Assembly: GCA_902763615.1 (NCBI GenBank)
Contig: CACWSX010000012.1
Location: 1 to 59,894, forward strand
Length of the DNA stretch: 59,894 nucleotides
Direction: 5' to 3'
DNA from: an uncultured Prevotellaceae bacterium
Lineage (GTDB): Bacteria > Bacteroidota > Bacteroidia > Bacteroidales > Bacteroidaceae
The notes under the pieces are model-generated. The model had not been told where the DNA came from and made no database searches. It saw nothing but the letters and a program-made list of their open reading frames with translations. Position 1 is the stretch's first letter, and the number at the start of each line of letters is the position of its first letter. This document shows, in pieces, positions 25,960 to 37,200 of this stretch. The translations under genes and the position numbers were made by a program.

Positions 25960-28900
25960 ATGATTAATAAAGAATTTTTAGCTGACCTCAGGCAATTCCT
26001 GCCGTCGGACCGTATTTATACCGATGAGCTCCGTACCCTCGGATGGGGAACAGATGCCAGTTTTTATCGTCAGATTCCGAAGGTTGTCATCCGTAGTGAT
26101 GGCGAAGCGGAGATCTCGAAGATCGTGAAGGCTTGTCAGAAATACAAACTGCCCTTTACCTTCCGTGCAGCAGGCACCTCGCTGAGCGGACAGAGTTGTA
26201 CGGACTCTGTGCTTATCGTGGCAGGCAAGCATTGGGAGAAGTACGAAATCGGCGAAAATCAGGATACTATCAAGTTGCAGCCAGGCATTGTGGGGGCTCG
26301 CGTGAATGAGATCCTGAAGCCCTATGGCCGGGTATTTCCACCCGATCCAGCCTCGATAGGCAGTGCGATGGTGGGTGGTATCGTCATCAACAATGCCTCT
26401 GGTATGAACTGTGGCGTGCATGCCAATAGCGACCGTATGATGGTTTCCGCTCGTATCGTCCTCACTGATGGCACTATCCTTGATACGGGCTCGGAAGAGA
26501 GTCGCGAGGCCTTCCGTAAGAGTCATCCGGAGTTTCTGGCCAAGATTGAAGCCTTGCGCGATAAGGTGCGGGCTGATGAGGAACTGGCCGCACGCATACG
26601 TACCAAATATTCGATTAAGAATGTGACGGGTCTCAACCTGCGACCTCTCATCGCCTACGATGATCCCTTCGATATCATTGCTCACTCGATGGTGGGTTCG
26701 GAGGGTACGTTGGCCTTCCTCTCTGAGGTGACAATGAAGACACTCCATGATTACCCCTATAAAGCCTCAGCGATGGTTTACTTCCTCACGATGAAGGAGA
26801 GTTGCGAGGCTGTGGTGGCCATGAAGAAGCTGAAGGCAGGCGATGAGGACCTGAAGATGAGTGCTGAGAACCTCATGGTGAAGAGTGCTGAGATGCTCGA
26901 CTATATGTCGCTGAATTCTGTTGACGATCCTGTGTTCCTGCAATACAAACAGGATGTGGATGCAGGAAAGATCGAGGGTGTAGAACCTGGCGACTATCAT
27001 AACCTGACGGCTATCCTGACAGAGACAAAGGGTATTACCCATGAACAACTGCTCGAAAAGATCGAGAAGATCAAGGCCTGTCTAGGTCAGTTCCGATTGT
27101 ATATCCCTGCGGAGTTTACAGAGGATTCGGCCGTCTACGGCAAGTACTGGGCCATCCGTTCGGGCATCTTCCCCAGTGTGGGTGGTACGCGGCCTATCGG
27201 CACCTCATGCCTCATTGAGGATGTCGCCTTCCCCATCGAGAGCTTGCCTGAGGCAACGGTAAAGCTTCAGAAACTCATTGCTGATCACGGCTATGACGAT
27301 GCCTGTATCTATGGTCATGCCTTCGAGGGTAACTATCACTTTATCCTGAATCAGAGTTTCGCTGAGAAAGCGGAGGTGGACCGCTATGCAGAGATGATGC
27401 GTGATGTGGCCAAGCTCGTTGTCGAGGAATACGACGGTTCGCTGAAGGCAGAGCATGGTACGGGCCGCAATATGGCACCTTTCGTGAAGTACGAATGGCA
27501 GGAGAAGGCTTATGAGGTAATGAAGGAACTGAAGGCCATCTTCGACCCAGAGGGATTGTTGAACCAGGGTGTCATCTTCAACGATGATCCGGACTGTTTC
27601 ATCAAGTGTCTGAAGCCGTTGCCTGTGCTCGACTACGACTTCAAGAGTGTGCCTGATGGCGGGCATTATCTGATGGATTCTAAACTCTCGACAGCCAAGG
27701 AGACCATCGAACAGGTGAAGCGCGCCAACAAGTGTATCGAGTGCGGCTTCTGCGAGGTGAATTGCATGTCGTGCGGACTCACCCTATCGAGCCGTATGCG
27801 CATAGCTGTACAGCGAGAGATCTGCTATCTCGAGGCAACGGGCAAGAATCCAGAACGTGCTGCAACGCTCCGTAAGCAATACAAATACTATGGCGACCAG
27901 ACCTGTGCGACGGATGGTCTCTGCTCCACTTCGTGTCCGATGAAAATCAATACGGGCGAACTGACACATCTGATCCGACAGTTGGATATGAACCGCAGTA
28001 CACTCGGCTATCAGGTAGGCGAGTTTGCCGCTAATCACATGGCGGGCATCAAGTCGGGTCTGCGCGTGGTACTCGATGTGGCTCATGCTGCCCATCTCAC
28101 CTTAGGTCCTAAGCTGATGACAACTGTCTGTCGGACGATGAACAAGATGGGCATGCCACTTTGGACAACAGCGATGCCTAAAAAGAAACGCCAACCCAAG
28201 ATGTCGGACCTCACGCAGTTTATCATCGAGAAATCAATCCCCCATAAAGAGGAGAAACATAGTGATTTGAAGGTTGTCTATTTCCCAAGCTGTATCAATC
28301 AGACGATGGGACAATCGAAACAAGGTGGTAAGATTCACGATCTTGTGGATGAAGTCATCCAACTGATGGCAAAGGCTGGCTACGAAGTCATCTTCCCTGA
28401 AGGTATGGAGAAGATGTGCTGCGGACAGATATGGGAGTCGAAAGGTATGCTTGACATTGCAGACCGTAAGAGTGCAGAATTGGAAGCAGCACTATGGAAG
28501 GCCTCCGAGCAGGGCAAATATCCCGTGCTCTGCGCCCAGAGTCCATGTCTACACCGTATGCGCAAGGTGATGAAGAAAATGAAGCTCTACGAGCCTGCAG
28601 AGTTTATTATGGACTATCTCGTGGATCGTCTCGACTTCCACCCCATCGACCGTCCTATCGCCCTTCATATCACCTGTTCTACACGACAGATGGGTGTGGC
28701 CGACGACCTTATCAGTCTCGCGAAGAAATGCTCTACGAACGTCTTCCTGCCTGAGGGCGTGGGATGTTGTGGCTTTGCTGGCGACAGAGGCTTTACCTTC
28801 CCAGAGCTGAACAAGTATGGTCTGCGCAAGTTGCGTCCGCAAATCGAGGCCAACCATATCGAGGTGGGCTATTCGAACAGCCGTACCTGCGAAATCGGCT

Positions 28901-28977
28901 TGGAGACGAATACGGGCATTCCGTACATGAGCATTGTCTATTTGGTCAATGAGTGTACAACGCCCAAGAAGCAGTGA
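25960..28977 (+). CDS. FAD- and Fe-S-containing D-lactate/2-hydroxyacid dehydrogenase fusion
   Basis: Large oxidoreductase of 1005 residues that joins a GlcD/Dld-like FAD module to a GlpC/GlcF-like Fe-S module. The first ~550 residues are a PCMH-type FAD-binding domain (TFRAAGTSLSGQS, VGGIVINNASGMNCG) and its C-terminal cap, ending at the HGTGRN motif. The second half has two 4Fe-4S ferredoxin motifs, Cys592-595-598-602 and a cluster at Cys649-655-659. It then has two CCG-type segments (ending EKMCCGQIWESKG and VGCCGFAGDRGF) that bind a further cluster. The expected reaction is D-lactate (or glycolate) to pyruvate (or glyoxylate), passing electrons to quinone. Operon position after LctP supports lactate. 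Stereospecificity is inferred. Confidence 0.88.
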   Translation: MINKEFLADLRQFLPSDRIYTDELRTLGWGTDASFYRQIPKVVIRSDGEAEISKIVKACQKYKLPFTFRAAGTSLSGQSCTDSVLIVAGKHWEKYEIGENQDTIKLQPGIVGARVNEILKPYGRVFPPDPASIGSAMVGGIVINNASGMNCGVHANSDRMMVSARIVLTDGTILDTGSEESREAFRKSHPEFLAKIEALRDKVRADEELAARIRTKYSIKNVTGLNLRPLIAYDDPFDIIAHSMVGSEGTLAFLSEVTMKTLHDYPYKASAMVYFLTMKESCEAVVAMKKLKAGDEDLKMSAENLMVKSAEMLDYMSLNSVDDPVFLQYKQDVDAGKIEGVEPGDYHNLTAILTETKGITHEQLLEKIEKIKACLGQFRLYIPAEFTEDSAVYGKYWAIRSGIFPSVGGTRPIGTSCLIEDVAFPIESLPEATVKLQKLIADHGYDDACIYGHAFEGNYHFILNQSFAEKAEVDRYAEMMRDVAKLVVEEYDGSLKAEHGTGRNMAPFVKYEWQEKAYEVMKELKAIFDPEGLLNQGVIFNDDPDCFIKCLKPLPVLDYDFKSVPDGGHYLMDSKLSTAKETIEQVKRANKCIECGFCEVNCMSCGLTLSSRMRIAVQREICYLEATGKNPERAATLRKQYKYYGDQTCATDGLCSTSCPMKINTGELTHLIRQLDMNRSTLGYQVGEFAANHMAGIKSGLRVVLDVAHAAHLTLGPKLMTTVCRTMNKMGMPLWTTAMPKKKRQPKMSDLTQFIIEKSIPHKEEKHSDLKVVYFPSCINQTMGQSKQGGKIHDLVDEVIQLMAKAGYEVIFPEGMEKMCCGQIWESKGMLDIADRKSAELEAALWKASEQGKYPVLCAQSPCLHRMRKVMKKMKLYEPAEFIMDYLVDRLDFHPIDRPIALHITCSTRQMGVADDLISLAKKCSTNVFLPEGVGCCGFAGDRGFTFPELNKYGLRKLRPQIEANHIEVGYSNSRTCEIGLETNTGIPYMSIVYLVNECTTPKKQ

Positions 28978-28996
28978 TGAAAAAAAGCACTAAAAC

Positions 28997-29031
28997 AAAT
29001 GCCAGCCACCCATCTCGGGCGGCTGGCATTT
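28997..29031. terminator. Hairpin terminator between the lactate and sus operons
   Basis: An 11-bp perfect stem (AAATGCCAGCC with GGCTGGCATTT) and a 13-base loop lie between the stops of two convergent operons. T-rich sequence flanks it on both strands, so it may work in both directions. Confidence 0.75.
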
Positions 29032-29085
29032 AAAAAAGAGAGTATGAATTTCTAACTAATCAACTAATTTATTAACCAATTATTC

Positions 29086-31050
29086 TTAGTTTCTGTATGC
29101 AGGATTCTGGTAAGCGACCTTTTCTGCATCGGTCATTTCCAGACCATCAATCTGACCTCTTGGAATGGGACGAAGATAGTGGCCTGCGGTAATCGTACGA
29201 GTCACTGTCTGCAACTCACGATCGGTATTACCAGCACCAGCAATCTTATAAGATCCGGCCTTCTCTGCCCAGGTTTGTGTGCGAACAAGATCAAACCAAC
29301 GGTAACCCTCACCCCAGAACTCACGCATACGTTCGTCAAGGATATAGTCAATGGTGATGACATCAGGTGTAGCTGCAATCATTTCGGCACTATGGTCTTC
29401 GACCTTAGCGCAGTTGTCGTTCACACTCCATGTCCATTTACCAGCACGTGCACGTAATACGTTCACAAGGTCACGAGCACTCATTGCCCCTGTAGCACCC
29501 TTGACGGCAGCCTCGGCTGCAATGAGGTAGAGCTCAGAGTACTTAGCAATGACAAACGGACGTGGGCTACCACCATTCACATGTGAGCCTAATCCCACAA
29601 CATCATTGCGATAAATACCGATCTTCCAGTTTGTGGGGTATTTGAAACGGCTGATATTATCAACACCTACCACAAAGTCTGCACGACCAGGCAAAGAGCC
29701 AGCGCCTATGCCTGCACCATTTGCAGACCAGTCAATATTCTTAGCTGTTGCCTCATCAACAAAACTGAAGAACACCTCACCGGGCTTAACCTGCATACCG
29801 TTGGCACCCTCGACATAAGCCTCGTTAGGAGCATTACCGATATTGAAGTTTGCATGCCAGCGTGTGGTAAATGTTGCATCATAACGGGAGTCAATAGCCT
29901 TGACAGCATCCTCGAAAGCACCACCTTCCATGAAATTGTTGGCAATAGCAGCCATACGTGTCCAAGGACGTCCAAGAGCCTGGTCTGTACCACGCTGCAG
30001 CGGGTCGATCGTGCCACCAGAAGCAGCCTTACCCTTCATCAGCGTGTAATTCCAATTGGTCATCCAATAGGCGAAGTTCTCAGGAGAACCACCGCTACCC
30101 CAACCATAGCCTACACCACCATTACCATATTTCTCATTTGTATTATGGTCGGCATACAACATGGTCTCCATATTATGATCATTCTGTCCGAGATTAACAT
30201 CACGGAACGTTTCCATCAACTTATAGGAGCCGGGGTTCTGAATTCCTTCCAAAGCGATATTATAGGCCTGTTGGAAATACCAGGCTGCATCATGACCGTC
30301 AGGATCTGTTCTAGCACAATCAGGATAGGTGGGTATATCCTTTGGATTCTGAAGCCACCAACCATAAGTCAGATAAGCCTTGGCCAGGAACAGACGAGCC
30401 ACATTCTTGGCAACGGCACCGGTAAGACGCGGATTATCAGGAAGATTATCCAGAGCAAATTTTAAATCAGGGAAGATGGCTTTCGTGTAAACCTCAGGTA
30501 CTGTATTACGAGTTGAAAGACGAAGCGTTGTCGTATTGAACATCAATTCACCAGCACCGAGATCCAAAGGCACGCCACCAAAGGTCTGTACGAGGTTGAA
30601 ATAGTAGAAGGCCCTGAAGAAACGTGTCTCTCCAATCAGTGAAGCACTCACATTGCCTTTAGCAGCATTCTCCAACACACCATTAGCAGTGTTAATAGAT
30701 GAGAAGGCATTGCCCCAAAGCACGTCTGAGCGACTTGTCGAAGGGTCGATACGTCCGGCATCTGACATATCAGCATCTTTGAAGTTACCATCAGCTGATT
30801 GTGCATAAGTGTACTCGTCAGTACCTGTCTCACAAATATTCAGGTAATAGCCATTACCATAGATATTACGAAGATTAGCATAAAGTGCGTTGATACCACC
30901 CTCAACACCTGTATCAGAATAGAAGAATGTAGGGTCGTACTGGCTGCGTGGTTGCTCATCAAGCACACCTGAGCAAGAGGTCATCGTTGTGGAAAAACCA
31001 CAGCAAACAAGACCCGCAGCGAGAATATATTTGATATTATTCGTTTTCAT
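29086..31050 (-). CDS. SusD/RagB-family glycan-binding lipoprotein
   Basis: Outer-membrane surface lipoprotein that caps the SusC channel and binds its ligand. The 654-residue protein has a lipoprotein signal with Cys26 (TTMTSCSG) and the usual start of the mature SusD fold (LDEQPRSQYDPTFFYSDTGVEGGINALYANLR). TPR-like helices and a late SusD motif (LDERMREFWGEGYRWFDLVR) are seen, and the end is YLRPIPRGQIDG, a conserved C-terminal signature. It starts 15 bases after the SusC stop in the same direction, the standard SusC-SusD order. At 654 residues it is longer than many SusD proteins. The ligand cannot be read from sequence. Confidence 0.93.
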   Translation of the reverse strand: MKTNNIKYILAAGLVCCGFSTTMTSCSGVLDEQPRSQYDPTFFYSDTGVEGGINALYANLRNIYGNGYYLNICETGTDEYTYAQSADGNFKDADMSDAGRIDPSTSRSDVLWGNAFSSINTANGVLENAAKGNVSASLIGETRFFRAFYYFNLVQTFGGVPLDLGAGELMFNTTTLRLSTRNTVPEVYTKAIFPDLKFALDNLPDNPRLTGAVAKNVARLFLAKAYLTYGWWLQNPKDIPTYPDCARTDPDGHDAAWYFQQAYNIALEGIQNPGSYKLMETFRDVNLGQNDHNMETMLYADHNTNEKYGNGGVGYGWGSGGSPENFAYWMTNWNYTLMKGKAASGGTIDPLQRGTDQALGRPWTRMAAIANNFMEGGAFEDAVKAIDSRYDATFTTRWHANFNIGNAPNEAYVEGANGMQVKPGEVFFSFVDEATAKNIDWSANGAGIGAGSLPGRADFVVGVDNISRFKYPTNWKIGIYRNDVVGLGSHVNGGSPRPFVIAKYSELYLIAAEAAVKGATGAMSARDLVNVLRARAGKWTWSVNDNCAKVEDHSAEMIAATPDVITIDYILDERMREFWGEGYRWFDLVRTQTWAEKAGSYKIAGAGNTDRELQTVTRTITAGHYLRPIPRGQIDGLEMTDAEKVAYQNPAYRN

Positions 31051-31065
31051 AACTTTTTATTTTAA

Positions 31066-34000
31066 TTAGAATGTGACGTTGAGGCCAAGGATAAAGTTGC
31101 GGGTTGACGGTGTGTTATAACCGATAACCGGCAAACGGTGCTTACCTGAATACTCACCCATAGGAACAGCCATGTTTGCCCCGTTGTTAGCATAAGTATT
31201 GGTCTCAGGATCCAATCCGCACTCGTTGGTGAAAGGTGAGAAGAGTACGAATGGGTTCTGAACTGTGGCATAAAGACGCAGACGGCTAATGCCAAGATCC
31301 TTCACAAACTTGAAATCGTCGAAGGTATAACCCAATGTAATGGCACGAACCTTCAAATAACCTGCATTGAAGTAGCCTAGTGTAGATCCGTAAACGGGAT
31401 TATCATTGGTTGTCTTACCACCAGGTTTCGGATATTTGGCACCAGTATTCTCAGGCGTCCAATAATCCACATCAAGGTTATTACGGCGACCTGTGAGCAT
31501 ATTCAGATAACCATTAGATGAATGGAGAGTTGAGATCAGTTTTCCACCAATCTGGAATGCGCCGATTACTGTCAGGTCAAAGCCTTTGTAGCCTACCGTC
31601 GTATTGAAACCACCGAGTAAGTCTGGTTCCATATCCATTACCTGTTTATCATCATCGTTAATCTTACGTACCGGATCGCCATTTGCATCAAAGTCACCTG
31701 TGTATTCAACCTTAATCATACCGGCATTAGCACCTGACTCCAACTTATTCATCAGATCAGCTTCATCTTCCTGCCAGAGGCCAATCTTATTAAAGTCGTA
31801 GATCACATCGATTGGATGACCAACAAACCAACGGTTAGCCACATCCTGTTCCTGACCTGAAGCCAACTCTACCAATTTGTTACGATTCTGGTAGAGGTTG
31901 ATACCTGCCTCCCAGTTCCAACCATTCTTATTGTCGATGATAATACCATTCAGCGAGAGTTCCCAGCCTTTATTCTCTGTCTTACCAACATTACCTACAT
32001 AGCTGCTCACACCAGAGGTAGACGGCATGGTCACATCAAGCAGAATATCATTAGTTTTCTGGATATAATACTCCAAGGTACCACTTAGACGACCGTTGAA
32101 CATTGAGAAATCAAGACCGAAGTTCCACGTCTTCGAGTACTCCCATCCTAATTCTGCATTAGGCAACTGACTCACGTAATAACCGGTTTTCTGTGCATCA
32201 CCGAAGTTAAGGTTGAAAGTACTCAGTGTTCCCCATGTAGAATAGGGCTCAACACTCTGATTTGAGGTTTCACCATAACCGACACGGAATTTCAGGTTGT
32301 CGAGCCACGACTTGGTACTCTCCATAAATTCTTCACGTGCAATGTTCCAACCAGCACTAATGGCTGGGTAGGTGTGCCACTGATGTCCCTTAGCCAAACG
32401 TGAAGAAGCATCGGAACGCAATGCGACAGAAGCCATATACTTGTTATCATATGAATACATCGCACGGCCCATCCACGAAATCAGGCCGCTCTGCCAGTAG
32501 CGGAAGTTACTGGGCAGTGGTTCTTTCTGAGCCTCCGAAATGTAGTAATACTGGAAGAATTCTGCAGGAATGTTCGTACCACGTGAGCCAGACTGCTCAA
32601 AGGTTGTCTCTTCTGCAGAATACATAGCAACCAGGTTTACGTGGTGTTTCTCAGCAAAAGTACGGTCGAAGGTAAGGAGGTTCTCTATAGCCCAGTTACG
32701 AGTCTGGTTTTCAGTAACCGAAGCATTGTTTTCAGATTTCGTATCTTTATTATTGATACCCTGTCCATTAAAAGAACCATTTTTGTTGGAACGGAAATTC
32801 AGACCAATATTGATACGATAACTCAAGCCTTCAATCCATGGACATTTTACCTCAGCAAAAATGGTATTATATGAACCAAAGCCCTTATTTTCATTCAACC
32901 AACGATCCTTATTAGCCTCGATTACATCCTTGGTCATAATCCAAGTATCATCATTTGCCATATGAACGTAGTGCTTGGGGTTGCCATTCTCGTCATAAGG
33001 ACTTGACAGCGGCGTCATGCTCAACACACCATACATACCAATCTGATTACCCTCCGACAAACGATAGTTATTATTGGTAGACAAACCGAAGTGGAAATAC
33101 TTACCAACCATCTGGTCAAAGTTACCACGAAGACTGATACGGTTGAATTGTTGAGTAGGAATCACCGACTCGTCATGGTAGTAACCAGCACCGAAACTAT
33201 AACTACCACCATTGGTACCACCTGATACCGTCACGTCATGGTTGTGGCTTACACCAGTCCTAAGCAGCAGATCCTGCCAATCAGTATCCGTATCGTCACT
33301 CTCTTCCAAAGAGTTCTGATAAACACCTGCCAGTTTACGCATCTCAGCAAACTGAGGACCGTTCATCATCGGATACTTCTTGAAAATTTTCTTAAAACTC
33401 ACATAGCCGTTGTAACTTACTTTAGCAGGCGCACCTTGGCTACCCTTAGCGGTGGTGATAATAATCACACCGTTAGCACCACGAGATCCGTAAATAGCAG
33501 TTGCAGAGGCATCCTTCAGGATATCCATCGACTTGATATCGGCAGGGTTAATATCAGAAAGTTGACCCATGAAGGGGATTCCGTCAAGCACGATAAGTGG
33601 GTCATTGCTGGCACTCAGTGAGCGCTGACCACGGATACGGATCTGCATCTCGGCACCAGGCTGTGTGCTAGTCTGTGTCATCAGCACACCAGCCACACGT
33701 CCCTGCAGGGCCTGTGCAGCATTAGTCGCTGCTATCTGGTTCAGTTTCTCACCACCGATATTGGCCACCGAACCGGTCACTGCCTCGCGGCGCTGGGTTC
33801 CATAACCGATTACCACCACTTCATTGACGATATGTCCGTCTTCCTGAAGGGTGATATGCAGGTTTTCACCAGCTTTTACTTCCTGGGATTCATAACCCAC
33901 GTAAGAGATGACGAGTGTAGCTCCTGACTTCACACTGAGCGTAAAGTTACCGTTAAAGTCAGTCACCGTACCATTGTTAGTACCTTTTTCCATGACTGTG

Positions 34001-34164
34001 GCACCAATCAGCGGACCCTGAGAGTCGGCTACGCGTCCCGTTGCCTGTCTGGACTGCTGTACGGAAGCTACTGATTCGGTAGCCGCCGAAGCCTGTTGGG
34101 CAGAGATCATGCCAAATAAGCACAATCCTACGCACAAGGCTGTCTTCTTTGCTTTGAAACTCAT
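31066..34164 (-). CDS. SusC/RagA-family TonB-dependent outer-membrane receptor
   Basis: TonB-dependent import channel of 1032 residues. The order is: signal peptide (about residues 1-28, ending QQASAAT); a carboxypeptidase-regulatory-like beta-sandwich (about 40-115, RVADSQGPLIGATVMEKGT); a TonB box/plug region (VVIGYGTQRREAVTGSV, then LNQIAATNAAQALQGRVAG and the SusC-type DASATAIYGSRGANGVIIITT); and a 22-strand barrel. It partners the downstream SusD lipoprotein for energy-dependent uptake of oligosaccharides. It reads in the same direction as the HTCS gene, which ends 104 bases upstream, and has its own -7 box at 34216-34223. No glycosidase gene is adjacent, so the substrate is open. Confidence 0.95.
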   Translation of the reverse strand: MSFKAKKTALCVGLCLFGMISAQQASAATESVASVQQSRQATGRVADSQGPLIGATVMEKGTNNGTVTDFNGNFTLSVKSGATLVISYVGYESQEVKAGENLHITLQEDGHIVNEVVVIGYGTQRREAVTGSVANIGGEKLNQIAATNAAQALQGRVAGVLMTQTSTQPGAEMQIRIRGQRSLSASNDPLIVLDGIPFMGQLSDINPADIKSMDILKDASATAIYGSRGANGVIIITTAKGSQGAPAKVSYNGYVSFKKIFKKYPMMNGPQFAEMRKLAGVYQNSLEESDDTDTDWQDLLLRTGVSHNHDVTVSGGTNGGSYSFGAGYYHDESVIPTQQFNRISLRGNFDQMVGKYFHFGLSTNNNYRLSEGNQIGMYGVLSMTPLSSPYDENGNPKHYVHMANDDTWIMTKDVIEANKDRWLNENKGFGSYNTIFAEVKCPWIEGLSYRINIGLNFRSNKNGSFNGQGINNKDTKSENNASVTENQTRNWAIENLLTFDRTFAEKHHVNLVAMYSAEETTFEQSGSRGTNIPAEFFQYYYISEAQKEPLPSNFRYWQSGLISWMGRAMYSYDNKYMASVALRSDASSRLAKGHQWHTYPAISAGWNIAREEFMESTKSWLDNLKFRVGYGETSNQSVEPYSTWGTLSTFNLNFGDAQKTGYYVSQLPNAELGWEYSKTWNFGLDFSMFNGRLSGTLEYYIQKTNDILLDVTMPSTSGVSSYVGNVGKTENKGWELSLNGIIIDNKNGWNWEAGINLYQNRNKLVELASGQEQDVANRWFVGHPIDVIYDFNKIGLWQEDEADLMNKLESGANAGMIKVEYTGDFDANGDPVRKINDDDKQVMDMEPDLLGGFNTTVGYKGFDLTVIGAFQIGGKLISTLHSSNGYLNMLTGRRNNLDVDYWTPENTGAKYPKPGGKTTNDNPVYGSTLGYFNAGYLKVRAITLGYTFDDFKFVKDLGISRLRLYATVQNPFVLFSPFTNECGLDPETNTYANNGANMAVPMGEYSGKHRLPVIGYNTPSTRNFILGLNVTF

Positions 34165-34215
34165 AAATTTGATGTTAGTTAATAATAATGGTTTATTAAT
34201 TTATGAAATGTGCAG

Positions 34216-34223
34216 CAAAGTTA
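34216..34223 (-). promoter_or_regulatory. -7 promoter box of the susCD operon
   Basis: The minus strand reads TAACTTTG, a match to TAnnTTTG, 51 bases before the SusC ATG. This leaves a moderate leader, longer than for most genes here. Confidence 0.6.
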
Positions 34224-34268
34224 GACAGATTGTGTGTTTTCGGCATTTTTGTTTATCTCATTTTGTTT

Positions 34269-37200
34269 TCAGTTTGTCTCTGCTGAATTATGTTGCTCAA
34301 TATACTCTGAAGGTGAAACGCCGAACTGTTTGCGAAAAACAGTGGAGAAATGTGCCACATTGCTGAACCCTACGGAATAGGCTACTTGCGTGACATTTAT
34401 CTTCTGTTCCTTCAGCAGTCTCACAGCTTGCTCCAAACGGATATTCCGGATAAATTCACTTACGGGAAGGCCTGTCAGTTCCTTCATTTTGCGGTGGAGC
34501 TGGGCACGGCTGATGCCCACCTCACGGGTCAGCATGTCGACATTAAAATCGCTGTCGGAGAGATGGGTATTCACAGCTTTCATGATACGTTCCATCAGCA
34601 ATTCGTCGTTGCCTTTCACTTCCTTTTCCACCACCTTTTCCTTCTGCTGCTGAGCACCAGAGAACTTACCCTTCAGATGGAGCGACTTGCTAATAAGATT
34701 GTTGATGACCACATGCAACTCATCCATATCGAAAGGCTTAGCCAGATAGGCATCGGCACCTTTCTCTAGTCCTTCAAGACGATTGGCGACATCGGCTTTT
34801 GACGTCAGCATCACCACGGGCACATGACTGATATTCATATTTGTTTTCACCATACGGAGGAAAGTGAAGCCATCCATTTCGGGCATCATCACGTCGCTCA
34901 CCACTAAGTCGAACTGTTTGTCGCGCTCTGCCCCAAACAGACAGCGTAGGGCCTCACGGGCACCCGTCACAGCGGTGACATGATAATAGGATCCTAATTC
35001 CTGTGTGATATATCTGCCAATCTCCACATCATCGTCAACCACGAGAATACGATGGTTAGTCTGAGGTTTCGTACGTGAACTCTTCTCTATGGGGTCTATT
35101 ACCTCCAATTCCTCCTTCGTAAAGTGGCTATTGCCCAAAGGCAGACTTACAGTAAAGATACAACCAGAAGAATCTGTGCGGTTCTCAGCTGTAATTGTTC
35201 CGTGATGCATGGAGACAATCATCTTACAGAGGTTCAGGCCAATGCCTGTGCCTTCGATATGTAGCGAGTGCGATGTGCTACCCTGATAGAAACGTTCGAA
35301 GATCTTGTTGACATCACCTTTGATGCCCATACCGTTATCAATGACCTTCAACTCGGCCGTATAATGGTCGGTCTGGTCAATACGTACCTCGATAGCTCCA
35401 CCATCATAGGTGTATTTGAAAGCATTGGACATCAGGTTGTCAATCACCTTATCAAATTGGTTTCGGTCTATCCATACGTCCAAACGATCTACAGCAGGAG
35501 CATAAGTCAGCGAGAGACCACGCTCATTAGCGGTGTATTCATACGACTTGAGGATATTGCCCACATACTGCACAATATCAGTCTCCTGACTATGAATCTT
35601 CATCTGCTGCTTATCAATCTTACGGATGTCTAGTATCTGGTTCACAAGGTTCTGGATTCGACTTGCATTGTGCTCGATGGTCTTCAGTTCCTCCTTGACA
35701 TCATCACCCAAGTTCTTCCGCAACAGCTTATGCAAGGGACTCATGATGAGTGTTAACGGTGAACGGATATCGTGGGTAGCATTGATCAGGAACTTCATCT
35801 TATCCTCATCGAGTTGCTGACTGCGCTTGCGGAGGTAGAACCATACAATGAAGCCGATAATGGCAGCCGCCAAGGCACAATATAATAGGTACGCCCACGA
35901 AGACTGATACCAAGGTGCCCTGACGATGATGTGATACACCTGTGGTTCGGTATAGACACCATTGTCGTAAGCACGCACCTCCATCGCATAGGAGCCTGGC
36001 TGCAAATGGTGGAAAGACACCACATTGTCGCCAGTGGCGGTACGCGTCCAATCCTTGGCACCATTCAAACGATATTCGTAGATGACGTTCTCCGCATTCG
36101 AGTAGTTCAATAACGAGAACTCCATGGTGAAGGTATTATCGATATACGAAAGCACAAAACGATCACTACCCGTCACCGGTGTTCCGCCCACATAAAGGCC
36201 TGTAAGCTGCACCTTCTCCTGACTGGGACGATAATGTCGCAAGTCATCGGGTACAAACGAGGTGAGACCGTCGCTGAAACCAAACCAGATGCGATCACCG
36301 GCAGTATGCATCATTACCCCGTTGACATATTCGCGACTGGCCAGACCATTTCCGTGCAGATAGCCCACGAACTTCTTGTCGTCACGCTTATACTGCCAGA
36401 TACCCATCGTCGTACTACACCAAAGGTCGCCCGAGCGATCCTCGACGATAGCGCCCACCACTTTGTTGCTGAGCACCTCCGCCCCCTCATAGGGTACGGC
36501 TTCCTTCTTCTTGGAGTCGTAGAGATAAAGACCCGTGATGGTGCCTATCAGGAAGTGGTGGTCACGCGTCTCACACACCGTCTGCACAGCATTGTAGTCG
36601 AGCAGCACATCCCAGCCGTAAGGATGGAAATGGTCTTCCACAGGGTCGTAGCAGTTGATGCCTGAAGCAGTACAGATCCAGATCTTTCCACGACTGTCAC
36701 AATAGAGGTGTGCCACCCAGTCGTTATGCAGACGTCCCTTCGGTGATTCTTCCGCACGCATGGAGTACTTCTTCAGTTCGCCGGTAGCGATATCGTAGCA
36801 ACAGATACCTTCACCAAAAAGCGAGAAGATCAGATGCCCCTTACCGTCGTCGGTCATGGCGTTGATAAAGCCATTGCTGAACGAGGCCTTCTTCTGCGAG
36901 GCACCCGTCAGGGGGGTGTAGGCATAGAGGGCACCATTCGTGCCAATCCAGTAGCTACCCGTTTTATCACGATAGACGAGATACGTGCCTTCTGGTGATG
37001 TAGGATGGGCTATCACCCGGCCCTTTCCGTCCATACCGAAGATACCATTGTTCTGTACAGCACACCATACGATGCCGTTGTCACCTTCGCACACCGAGGT
37101 GAGCGTACCGCCAGTAGCCATGTGGAGATCCGCAAACTTCCAACTACGGAAGAGAGGTTCCTGTTGTGGCAGCATGAGCAGACCGCGATTCTGGCATCCC